NCBI GenBank assembly: GCA_046719305.1 | Contig: JBDNDE010000132.1 | Coordinates: 1 to 12,457 of the forward strand | From: RGDT01 sp046719305 | GTDB lineage: Bacteria > Planctomycetota > Planctomycetia > Gemmatales > Gemmataceae | DNA: 12,457 bases | Direction of reading: 5' to 3' | In this document: positions 1-6,280 of the stretch, piece by piece | How the letters are laid out: the number at the start of each line of letters is the position of its first letter | Position numbering within the stretch: the stretch's first letter is position 1 | The notes under the pieces: model-generated | Databases searched by the model: none | What the model was told of the DNA's origin: nothing | What the model saw: only the letters and a program-made list of their open reading frames with translations | Translations under genes and position numbers: made by a program

Positions 1-1
1 G

Positions 2-886
2 GTCAACCAGGGCAGCAGTCTAGGAGCCGCCCTAGAAGCGGAGCCAGCTATTCCCCCCTTGATGGTTTCGCTGATCCGCGTCGGCGAACAGACCGGCATG
101 CTCCCCGAGGTTTGTGGTGATCTGGAACGCTTTTACCTCAAGCAACGCGAACTGTGGCGTCGGTTCCTTGCCGGCATCGCCTGGCCGGTCTTTCAATTTG
201 TATTAGCCACACTGGTACTCACTGGCCTGATCTGGTTTCTCGGTCAGATTCCCATCAATGCCAACGGCACCGGTTTCGATCCTCTGGGGGTGGGATTGAT
301 CGGCACCAGTGGCGCGCTGATCTTTTTCACTGCTGTTTGGGGTACCCTTGCCCTGGTGTGGCTGGGGGTCTGGGTCGCACGACGAAGTTTGGCCGGCCAA
401 GCCTGGGTCGATCGCGCCTTGCTAAATCTGCCGGCGATCGGTCCCTGCATGCAAGCGTTGGCTTTAGCGCGATTTTGTCTGGCTCTGCGACTAACTGCCG
501 ATAGTGGCATGTCGATCGGCCGGGCGTTGCGGCTGTCGTTGCGAGCGACAGGTAATGCAGCCTTTGCCGAGGCCGCCCATCAGGCCGCCGCGACAGTGAA
601 GCGCGGCGAGGAGGTTCACACGGCCTTAAGTGGTAGCGGGCTATTTCCCCCAGAGTTTTTACACATCCTGAGCGTGGCCGAGGAATCCGGAACGATTCCC
701 GAGGTGATGAAGCACCAGGGAGAACATTATACCGACGAGGCCAGCCGTCGTCTGACCTTTCTGACCGCAATCGCGGCCGGGGGGATCTGGCTATTCGTAG
801 CTGGCGTGATCATCTTGGCCATCGTTCGGCTATATGGGTCGTATCTAGGAAACATCGACGCCCACCTCCCGCTGGGCGGACTTTAG
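2..886 (+). CDS. Type II secretion system F family protein, 5' end cut by window
   Basis: Inner-membrane platform protein of the type II secretion / type IV pilus F (GspF/PilC) family. The family organises pseudopilus assembly together with the cytoplasmic ATPase. The reading frame is open from base 2, so the ATG at 59 is probably internal: the residues before it (V-N-Q-G-S-S-L-G-A-A-L) already match the first F-domain. The remainder of that domain carries the typical V-G-E-Q-T-G-M-L, followed by a hydrophobic segment near residues 40-60 counted from the ATG. A second hydrophobic stretch lies near 80-105. The second F-domain copy follows (C-L-A-L-R-L-T-A-D-S-G, then A-E-E-S-G-T-I-P-E-V), and a final membrane span lies near 238-258. 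This is the usual duplicated layout with a C-terminal span; the first third is missing only because of the window edge. No other secretion gene follows it here; the next gene is unrelated. Confidence 0.9.
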   Translation, partial: VNQGSSLGAALEAEPAIPPLMVSLIRVGEQTGMLPEVCGDLERFYLKQRELWRRFLAGIAWPVFQFVLATLVLTGLIWFLGQIPINANGTGFDPLGVGLIGTSGALIFFTAVWGTLALVWLGVWVARRSLAGQAWVDRALLNLPAIGPCMQALALARFCLALRLTADSGMSIGRALRLSLRATGNAAFAEAAHQAAATVKRGEEVHTALSGSGLFPPEFLHILSVAEESGTIPEVMKHQGEHYTDEASRRLTFLTAIAAGGIWLFVAGVIILAIVRLYGSYLGNIDAHLPLGGL

Positions 887-888
887 GT

Positions 889-908
889 CATACATTGCCA
901 TACATTGG
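889..908. repeat. 10-base-period tandem repeat
   Basis: CATACATTG occurs at 889-897 and again at 899-907, with one base between copies. It starts only three bases after the stop codon of the secretion F gene. Probably a local slippage duplication; no function is apparent. Confidence 0.7.
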
Positions 909-935
909 CAGAACGAGGACCCAATCTAATCTAGA

Positions 936-965
936 TGATCTGATATCAAATGATCTGATATCAAA
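936..965. repeat. Exact 15-base tandem repeat with twin TGATATCA palindromes
   Basis: TGATCTGATATCAAA is repeated exactly at 936-950 and 951-965. Each copy contains the perfect 8-base palindrome TGATATCA (941-948 and 956-963), so the two palindromes are 15 bases apart. This could be a pair of protein-binding sites or a simple duplication. Confidence 0.85.
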
Positions 966-1203
966 CGGCCCTAGAACTGTCCACCTGGAGTTGACCTCAG
1001 AGCTTGTTCTAACCCCTTGGACCTGTCTGATGGATACTGCAGGCCTCTCACAAGATGGGTGAGAAAGATTGCTGACGGCTGGACGAGGCCAACTTCGCAA
1101 ATGCCTAGAGCGGTCAGAACTTCCCCTTTTTGGAGGAGGTAAAGCCGTCCCCTAGCCGCTTGACCGTTCCCTTTTCGTGAAGTGCAATTTACTGGCTGGA
1201 TAG

Positions 1204-1246
1204 GATTGCTTTGGGGGTGTTCCATGATTGCTTGGGGGTGTTCCAT
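1204..1246. repeat. 22/21-base near-exact tandem repeat
   Basis: The segment 1204-1225 is repeated immediately at 1226-1246; the copies differ only by one missing T. Both contain the core TTGGGGGTGTTCCAT. A minus-strand open frame through it would read M-E-H-P-Q twice, but the rest of that frame looks non-coding. Confidence 0.85.
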
Positions 1247-1438
1247 GTCTCGCGCGGATTGCCCATCCACGGCACAGGTTGGTCAGCGATCGGTTGGCTA
1301 TCGCATCAGTTGGCCGGAACAAGCTGTGGCTCGGACTCCTGACTGAACAGGCTAGTCAACGGTCGGTTAGCTAGCCCAGGCTAGACAGCCTAGTTCATCT
1401 TGCTCCGAAGCGAAGCGAAGCGATACCATGCCTGCCTC

Positions 1439-1445
1439 AGGGAGG
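1439..1445 (+). promoter_or_regulatory. Ribosome binding site fixing the GT87 start
   Basis: AGGGAGG ends eight bases before the ATG at 1454. This favours that ATG over the in-frame TTG at 1400, which has no comparable site and would add 18 mostly polar residues before the membrane segment. Confidence 0.7.
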
Positions 1446-1453
1446 GGGCGATC

Positions 1454-2758
1454 ATGTCCACCACGATGGAACGGGGTATTTATGCGATTCTAGTCCTAAT
1501 CCTGCTCGCCGGGGCTTTCCGCGCCGCGGACAAAGCCAAGGAGGACCGCAGCGCCTTCAATCGCTGGCGGCATCAACTGCTCAAACTCAAAGACGGTGTC
1601 GATATTTCCGCAGCCGACAACTACCCTAATCCGCCGATTATGGCAGTGATCCTTGAGCCGCTAGCGTATCTGCCCCCCGTTAGCGGCGCTGTGTGCTGGT
1701 ATCTGCTGAAGGTACTGATGGCTGTGGCGGCCTTTGTAGGGTTGATCCGACTCGTAGAGGCCGGGGGCGTGACGTTTCCGCCTTGGGCGCGGGTGTTGGC
1801 CGCGTTGCTGTCGCTCAAGCCGGTGCTAGACGATCTTTCGCATGGGAATGTGAATTTATTTATTCTCTTTCTTATGGTGGTCTGCCTCGTCGCACGGCAA
1901 TATCGCTGGGATGGACTGGCCGGCGTAGCGCTGGCGTTGGCGATCGCCTGCAAAGTGACGCCCGCCCTGCTAGTGCCCTACTTCCTTTACAAACGCGCCT
2001 GGCGTACGCTTCTGGGCACGGCGATCGGCCTACTGCTGTTTCTTGCCCCTGGGTTTGTCCCCGCCGCTCGCCTGGGCTTCGACCACAATCAACGCCAATT
2101 CATCAGTTGGTATCATATAATGGTAAAACCATTCCTTCTCGAAGGCAAAGTGACGGCCGAGCATATCAATCAATCGCTATCTGGTTTGACCTACCGATTA
2201 TTGACGCATACCCCTTCGTTTGTCGTGTTTGTGGATGGCCATGAGATGCCCGCCCGTTATGACAACCTGATTTCTCTGGCTCCAGAAACCGCCAATCGGC
2301 TGACCAAGCTGGCTCTGCTCGCTTTTTTGGCCGTCGTTGTCTGGACCTGTCGAAGTGTGCGACGTGTCGGCTGGCAACCGGCTGCCGAGGCGGGCTTGAT
2401 TGTCACCGGCATGCTTCTTTTTAGCGAACGTACCTGGAAGCATCACGCGGTCAGCTTGATGATCCCGTTTGTTGTCTTGGCCTTTGGCGTGGCCCGCGAG
2501 CCGAGGCTGTGGGGTGTGGTAGCGGCCTCGTTCGTGCTGATGCTTTTACCGGCTTTAGGAGGAGGCAACGAACGCGAGACGGTCTGGCAATCACCGCCCT
2601 TCAACAAGATAGTGCTTGTCTATGGTGTTTATACGCTTCTATTCATCATCTTGGCGGTTACGATGGCTTGGCAACTGCGCCGAGGCGCAAGTCAAGCTGG
2701 GCAAGACGTTCTGCCGACAGGGAAGCCCACCGGATGGGGACAGCTACAAGCTGCCTGA
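1454..2758 (+). CDS. Glycosyltransferase family 87 (DUF2029) membrane protein
   Basis: A 434-residue polytopic membrane protein of the GT87/DUF2029 family. Known members are GT-C-fold mannosyltransferases that use polyprenyl-phosphate sugar donors on the outer face of the inner membrane. An N-terminal span is seen at about residues 8-22, then a D-N-Y-P-N-P-P loop near 55-61, which fits the family's first extracytoplasmic loop with its acidic residue. Further features are S-H-G-N-V-N and the following span, C-K-V-T-P-A-L-L-V-P-Y, N-Q-S-L-S-G-L-T-Y-R-L-L in a later loop, and several more hydrophobic spans to the C-terminus. The chosen ATG has a good ribosome binding site at 1439-1445. It stands alone on the plus strand and converges with truA. 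The sugar and acceptor cannot be told from sequence. Confidence 0.85.
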   Translation: MSTTMERGIYAILVLILLAGAFRAADKAKEDRSAFNRWRHQLLKLKDGVDISAADNYPNPPIMAVILEPLAYLPPVSGAVCWYLLKVLMAVAAFVGLIRLVEAGGVTFPPWARVLAALLSLKPVLDDLSHGNVNLFILFLMVVCLVARQYRWDGLAGVALALAIACKVTPALLVPYFLYKRAWRTLLGTAIGLLLFLAPGFVPAARLGFDHNQRQFISWYHIMVKPFLLEGKVTAEHINQSLSGLTYRLLTHTPSFVVFVDGHEMPARYDNLISLAPETANRLTKLALLAFLAVVVWTCRSVRRVGWQPAAEAGLIVTGMLLFSERTWKHHAVSLMIPFVVLAFGVAREPRLWGVVAASFVLMLLPALGGGNERETVWQSPPFNKIVLVYGVYTLLFIILAVTMAWQLRRGASQAGQDVLPTGKPTGWGQLQAA

Positions 2759-2806
2759 ATCCTTTCCCTTCCCCCCGATTCCATCGCCGGCGATGGCTAA
2801 CGATAA

Positions 2807-2844
2807 CAACCGACTCGAGCGTTTCCGCTAGCTCGGGTCGGTTG
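2807..2844. terminator. Strong hairpin between convergent genes, possible bidirectional terminator
   Basis: CAACCGACTCGAGC at 2807-2820 pairs with GCTCGGGTCGGTTG at 2831-2844. This gives a 14-bp stem with one U-G wobble and a 10-base loop. It sits 48 bases after the GT87 stop and just past the truA stop at 2847, the place expected for a shared terminator. No clear T-run follows on either strand, so it may stop transcription imperfectly or protect 3' ends instead. Confidence 0.65.
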
Positions 2845-2846
2845 GC

Positions 2847-3632
2847 TTACTTACTGAAGACCGACTCACTCCGACTCGCTTCTTCGTAGACGACGTACAA
2901 GAGAAACAAGCCACAAGCTGGTGCCGTCGGCCCGGCTTGTGTCCGGTCTCCCTCCCGCACCAACCACTCGACATATTCCACCGGCCAATAGCCGCGTCCT
3001 ACCTGCATCAGCGTACCGGCAATCGCTCGCACCATGTTGTACAGGAATCCGTCGGCCTCTACTTCCAGCCAGATAAATTCCCCACCGAGGTGGGCTGGCC
3101 GTTCGACGCTGATATGCGTGATGGTGCGGACGCTGCTAGCCCGATTGGGCCATTCGGTCTCGAAGCAGCGGAAATCATGGGTACCCAGTAGAGCTTGGCC
3201 CGCGTGGTGCATGCGCTCGGCATCGAGCCGATATCGCGAGTGATGAGCATAGCGACGCTGAAAAAGGTCCGGCACTTCGCCATCATGGATCACATAGCGA
3301 TATCGCTTACGTCGGGCGTCGCGGTTGGCGTCAAAACCGTCGGGCACCACGTCGACACGTCGGACGATCACATCTTCAGGCAAGCGAGCGTTGATTGCTC
3401 GGCGAAGAACGTTCGGCTCCAACTTGGTTTCCAGCACAAAGCTCACCACCTGACCAATTGCGTGAACGCCTGTGTCGGTGCGACCGCTGGCCGTTACCCG
3501 CACTCGGGGCAGGCCCGCTAAACCGCTCAGGGCCGACTCAAAGATCTCCTGCACGGTGCGTAAGCCGGGTTGAATCTGCCAACCGTGGAATGCGGTACCA
3601 TCGTAGCTGATCGTCGCTCGAAAGGTCGGCAT
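2847..3632 (-). CDS. truA: tRNA pseudouridine(38-40) synthase TruA
   Basis: A 261-residue TruA family protein. The enzyme converts uridines 38-40 of the tRNA anticodon stem-loop to pseudouridine in the cytoplasm. The N-terminus T-I-S-Y-D-G-T-A-F-H-G-W-Q is the standard TruA opening, and A-S-G-R-T-D-T-G-V-H-A at about 48-58 contains the catalytic aspartate D53. The second domain shows F-L-Y-N-M-V-R-A-I-A-G-T-L near residue 200. Length is normal for the family. The start is an ATG with only a weak upstream purine stretch, so coupling to the upstream FGE-like gene, 35 bases away, is likely. It is the last gene of a three-gene minus-strand run, asd to FGE-like to truA. Confidence 0.97.
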   Translation of the reverse strand: MPTFRATISYDGTAFHGWQIQPGLRTVQEIFESALSGLAGLPRVRVTASGRTDTGVHAIGQVVSFVLETKLEPNVLRRAINARLPEDVIVRRVDVVPDGFDANRDARRKRYRYVIHDGEVPDLFQRRYAHHSRYRLDAERMHHAGQALLGTHDFRCFETEWPNRASSVRTITHISVERPAHLGGEFIWLEVEADGFLYNMVRAIAGTLMQVGRGYWPVEYVEWLVREGDRTQAGPTAPACGLFLLYVVYEEASRSESVFSK

Positions 3633-3634
3633 AA

Positions 3635-3681
3635 CTTCACTCGATAGGCAAAATCATCTGTACCCCTTCACTCGATAGGCA
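3635..3681. repeat. 16-base direct repeat spanning the 3' end of the FGE-like gene
   Basis: CTTCACTCGATAGGCA is present at 3635-3650 and 3666-3681, 31 bases apart. On the minus strand the upstream copy encodes the last residues (P-I-E-stop) of the FGE-like protein. The second copy lies in the gap before truA, close to its start codon. The 31-base offset puts the copies in different frames, so this is a small duplication of a gene end, not an extended protein. Confidence 0.8.
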
Positions 3682-4603
3682 TCGCCACGCGAAAACCATA
3701 ATACTCCAGCCGATAATCCATCGGCCGCTGGTAACGCGAGGCACTGCGGGCATCTTCCGCTGTGTAGTACCACGAGCCGCCGCGAACGATGCGATGCATG
3801 TTGCTCTCGGGGCCATGCGGGTCGGTTTGCTCCTCAGTTGTGTAGTCGCGCTGGTCGTCGGCACACCACTCGCGAACGTTGCCGTGCATGTCGTACAATC
3901 CCCACGGATTAGGCAAGAGGGTACCGACACGGCGGGTGAACCGGGCCGACCCAGGCGTTGTCCGCGAACACCAGCCCGCCAGCCGCATGGCTCGTTCCCC
4001 ATCGCCGGTGTAAAACGCCGTCTGCGTCCCGCCCCGGCAAGCATATTCCCACTCGGCCTCGGTCGGCAGACGGATCCGTCGCCCGAACCGCTCGCTGAGC
4101 CGCTGGCAAAAGATCTCGGCGTCGTAGGCATTGATTCCCTCAGCGGGTCGATTGGCACCGCGAAAGCGAAACTGGGTGGTGCCCATGATGCTCTGCCATT
4201 GCGCTTGGGTTACCGGGTAGATGCCCAGATAGTACGGCCGGGTCATCCGCACCCGATGGCGTGGCCCTTCGTTCTCGTAGCGGTCCGGCTCCTCGCTCAG
4301 GCTGCCCATTAGAAATACACCCGGTGATATGAGCGATAGAGTCAGTGCCACTTGGGCGCTGAGTGACAAGGTGATGGTGGCGGCCGGCACCTTGACCCTC
4401 TTGCGAAGCAAACGGCTTAGCTCGCGCTGGCGACGTTCGCGTTGCTCGGACGGTTGTTCATCCTCGATCAGTTGATGGCGTAGCCGCACCAGTCTCGCTT
4501 CGGGCAGCCGACCACTTTCTTCCAACCAATCGGAAAAGATCAGCCAGACCGAACGGTCTGTTGGCTCGGCCTGAATTGCCTGCAAAAAGTCCGCTTCGGT
4601 CAC
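3668..4603 (-). CDS. SUMF1/FGE-like protein with N-terminal TIGR02996-type domain
   Basis: A 311-residue protein. Residues 1-45 (F-L-Q-A-I ... D-R-S-V-W-L-I-F-S-D-W-L-E-E-S-G) match the short TIGR02996 domain common in Gemmata-type planctomycetes. A charged linker and a weakly hydrophobic segment follow (about 72-95). Residues 93-308 form a formylglycine-generating-enzyme/sulfatase-modifying (SUMF1) fold: F-L-M-G, Y-P-V-T-Q-A-Q-W, R-L-P-T-E-A-E-W-E-Y-A-C, N-P-W-G-L-Y-D-M-H-G-N-V-R-E-W-C, R-G-G-S-W and G-F-R-V-A. The two C-terminal copper-binding cysteines of true FGE are absent after R-G-G-S-W, where Y-Y-T-A-E-D is seen, so conversion of cysteine to formylglycine is unlikely; a binding or scaffold role fits better. 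No signal peptide is visible. The start is GTG, preceded by GAGGCGGAG and 22 bases from the asd stop. Confidence 0.9.
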   Translation of the reverse strand: MTEADFLQAIQAEPTDRSVWLIFSDWLEESGRLPEARLVRLRHQLIEDEQPSEQRERRQRELSRLLRKRVKVPAATITLSLSAQVALTLSLISPGVFLMGSLSEEPDRYENEGPRHRVRMTRPYYLGIYPVTQAQWQSIMGTTQFRFRGANRPAEGINAYDAEIFCQRLSERFGRRIRLPTEAEWEYACRGGTQTAFYTGDGERAMRLAGWCSRTTPGSARFTRRVGTLLPNPWGLYDMHGNVREWCADDQRDYTTEEQTDPHGPESNMHRIVRGGSWYYTAEDARSASRYQRPMDYRLEYYGFRVAMPIE

Positions 4604-4625
4604 GGCTCCGCCTCGATCTTTCTTA

Positions 4626-5654
4626 CTACCGGCGCGGCGGTAGCCAGCCCCGCTCGACCAGCGTCTGGGCGATCTGCACGGCGTTGGTCGCTGCTCCCTT
4701 GCGAAGGTTGTCGGCTACTACCCACAGATTCAGCCCCTTGCCGTCGGGAATGGTGGCATCGGGTCGAATCCGGCCGACGAAGACCTCGTCGCGATCAGCA
4801 CAATGCAACGGTTGTGGCACCATGCCCGGATCATCGACCAGGACAACGCCGGGAGCTTGACGCAATACCTCGCGGGCTTCTTCGACACTGATCGGCCGAT
4901 GAAATTCGAGGTTGATAGCCTCGGAATGACCGACCCGAACCGGCACGCGTACCGTGGTGGGCGAAACCAATATCGAATCATCACCCATAATCTTACGTGT
5001 TTCTTTAATCATCTTCAACTCTTCTTCTGTGTAGCCGTCCTCGCCTGGTTTCCAGTCGGCCGCTAGTACGTTCAAGGCCAGTTGGCCGCTATGGGCGGAC
5101 ACCGGCGGGATCGGTTGGCCGCGACCGATGGCTTGGATTTGGGCATCCAATTCCATCAGCCCGGTGGCCCCTTTGCCACTGCTGGCCTGGTAGGTGGCAA
5201 CGACAATCCGGCGGATGCCGGCGCGATCGTGCAGCGGCTTCAGAGCAACAACCATCTGAATGGTCGAGCAATTCGGGTTGGCGACGATGCCCTTGGGGAT
5301 TCGACGAAGGGCGTCGGCATTGACCTCGGGCACCACGAGCGGCACTTCCGGATCCATCCGCCAGGCCGACGAGTTGTCGATGACGATTGCACCGGCCCGA
5401 GCGGCCAACGGCGAGACTTCCCGGCTGACCGAAGCGGGGGTACTGGACAGCACGAGATCGACGCCGACAAACGCCTCGGCCCGGATCGGTTCGACGGTAT
5501 AGGTCTGGCCTTGGAAAACGATCGGTTTGCCGGCAGAGCGTTCCGAGGCGAGGAATTTGATCGAGCGAAACGCGAAGTGGCGTTCGTCCAGCACACGACG
5601 CATCATCTCACCGACCGCACCGGTCGCACCAACTACCGCCAGACTGGGAACCAC
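4626..5654 (-). CDS. asd: Aspartate-semialdehyde dehydrogenase
   Basis: A 342-residue enzyme that reduces aspartyl phosphate to aspartate semialdehyde with NADPH. This is the branch point to lysine/diaminopimelate, threonine and methionine. The nucleotide-binding loop G-A-T-G-A-V-G is at residues 9-15. The catalytic cysteine is C129 in N-P-N-C-S-T-I-Q, the substrate-binding region is around Y-Q-A-S-S-G-K-G, and the catalytic histidine is H243 in R-V-P-V-R-V-G-H-S-E-A. The C-terminus shows D-N-L-R-K-G-A-A-T-N-A. All key residues are present and the length is normal. The GTG start is supported by AAAGGA seven bases upstream; no better ATG lies in frame. It heads the minus-strand run ending at truA and is transcribed divergently from the small charged protein. 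Confidence 0.97.
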   Translation of the reverse strand: MVPSLAVVGATGAVGEMMRRVLDERHFAFRSIKFLASERSAGKPIVFQGQTYTVEPIRAEAFVGVDLVLSSTPASVSREVSPLAARAGAIVIDNSSAWRMDPEVPLVVPEVNADALRRIPKGIVANPNCSTIQMVVALKPLHDRAGIRRIVVATYQASSGKGATGLMELDAQIQAIGRGQPIPPVSAHSGQLALNVLAADWKPGEDGYTEEELKMIKETRKIMGDDSILVSPTTVRVPVRVGHSEAINLEFHRPISVEEAREVLRQAPGVVLVDDPGMVPQPLHCADRDEVFVGRIRPDATIPDGKGLNLWVVADNLRKGAATNAVQIAQTLVERGWLPPRR

Positions 5655-5661
5655 GTCGGCA

Positions 5662-5667
5662 TCCTTT
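5662..5667 (-). promoter_or_regulatory. Ribosome binding site for the asd GTG start
   Basis: On the minus strand AAAGGA lies seven bases before the GTG at 5654. The nearby ATG overlapping this site is out of frame, so the GTG is the preferred start. Confidence 0.6.
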
Positions 5668-5706
5668 CATGGAAGGGGCAGTTTCAAGGAAGACAGACAC
5701 ACGCTC

Positions 5707-5734
5707 AGTATACAGAATCGACCGGCTAGCGCAA
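5707..5734 (-). promoter_or_regulatory. asd: Putative sigma-70-like promoter of asd
   Basis: On the minus strand TATACT (5712 to 5707) forms a good -10 box, with TTGCGC (5734 to 5729) 16 bases upstream as a weak -35. It would give a leader of about 45-50 bases before the asd GTG. Based on box resemblance only. Confidence 0.4.
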
Positions 5735-5789
5735 GCGTCGGAGTTGGACTAGGCTCGCAGATTTTTCCCGAGAAATCGGCTCGTCCGAT

Positions 5790-5817
5790 TTGTCCTAGAC
5801 CAATCAGGAGCTATACT
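5790..5817 (+). promoter_or_regulatory. Putative sigma-70-like promoter of the small charged protein
   Basis: TATACT at 5812-5817 is a good -10 box, with TTGTCC at 5790-5795 as a partial -35 at 16-base spacing. The leader to the ATG at 5867 would be about 40 bases. The same TATACT hexamer serves the divergent asd side. Confidence 0.45.
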
Positions 5818-5866
5818 CGATTTGAGAGATTGCGTCCGTAGATTCCCTAACGAGACAAGAGTTGCT

Positions 5867-6232
5867 ATGAACACGGAAGATACTCCTCCTCAGAGCGAAA
5901 AAGCTACGATTGACTCCCGTCGGGGCGATCGTCGCAAAAAGTCGATCCCCGTGGCGGTTGAACGCCGTAGTGGCAAAGACCGCCGGGCCCAACGGGACCT
6001 GGAGGCTGAGGAGGGGGCTCGCCGCCGTCAGGTGGACCCAACTACTTGTGAAAAAGACTACACCGAAGAAGAAATTGAATTCATGAAAGCAATGGACCTC
6101 TACAAACGGAATAATCGTCGGCCCTTCCCCACCTGGAGCGAAGTGCTTGAAGTCATCCGCTCGCTGGGCTATCGCAAGGTCGAAGCCGCTTCTCCCATCC
6201 CTGGTGTCCCAGTCGCTCGCCGCGAGCAATGA
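5867..6232 (+). CDS. Small charged protein of unknown function, planctomycete-type
   Basis: A 121-residue soluble protein with no signal peptide or membrane segment. Residues 18-55 are strongly basic and contain two related arginine motifs, S-R-R-G-D-R-R-K and E-R-R-S-G-K-D-R-R-A-Q-R. An acidic stretch (Y-T-E-E-E-I-E-F-M-K-A-M) follows, then R-R-P-F-P-T-W-S-E-V-L-E-V-I-R-S-L-G-Y-R-K-V at about 84-105, which looks like a conserved helical core. I recall similar F-P-T-W-S-E-V-L proteins in planctomycetes without a known role. The ATG at 5867 is preferred over the in-frame TTG at 5822: the TTG lies just five bases after the -10-like box, too close to serve as a start from that promoter. The basic half could bind nucleic acid, but this is inference. 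It converges with the PHP gene. Confidence 0.8.
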   Translation: MNTEDTPPQSEKATIDSRRGDRRKKSIPVAVERRSGKDRRAQRDLEAEEGARRRQVDPTTCEKDYTEEEIEFMKAMDLYKRNNRRPFPTWSEVLEVIRSLGYRKVEAASPIPGVPVARREQ

Positions 6233-6249
6233 TTCCGGCCGTCTTTCTA

Positions 6250-6273
6250 CCAGGGAACTGCTGTACCCCCTGG
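6250..6273. terminator. Weak hairpin between convergent genes
   Basis: CCAGGG at 6250-6255 pairs with CCCTGG at 6268-6273 across a 12-base loop, in the 48-base gap between two convergent stops. The stem is only six pairs and no T-run follows, so termination is a guess from position. Confidence 0.3.
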
Positions 6274-6280
6274 GGTGTCG

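Larger units (their letters stand above)
887..1453. other. Gene-poor interval with clustered short tandem duplications
   Basis: About 570 bases between the secretion F gene and the GT87 gene. Open frames here are short, lack family motifs and are interrupted. What can be seen is a series of short direct duplications: a 10-base period at 889-908, a 15-base exact tandem at 936-965, a 22/21-base near-exact tandem at 1204-1246, and three copies of a five-base GAAGC unit at about 1407-1422. I recognise no RNA gene. The promoter of the downstream GT87 gene should lie here, but no convincing -35/-10 pair stands out. Confidence 0.6.

Noticed and set aside
971..1270. Minus-strand open frame of 99 codons with M-E-H-P-Q twice
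   Set aside because: The repeat comes from the tandem DNA duplication, no family motif is present, and no good ribosome binding site precedes a start.
1693..2244. Plus-strand open frame of 183 codons inside the GT87 gene
   Set aside because: A shifted frame of a gene with clear family motifs.
3637..4158. Minus-strand open frame of 173 codons ending in P-I-E
   Set aside because: It overlaps the FGE-like gene in another frame, and its shared ending comes from the 16-base repeat.
3794..4312. Plus-strand open frame of 172 codons with a hydrophobic stretch
   Set aside because: Opposite the FGE-like gene; no motif and no ribosome binding site.
5082..5729. Plus-strand open frame of 215 codons
   Set aside because: Lies opposite asd, whose catalytic motifs are all intact; the composition is that of a shadow frame.
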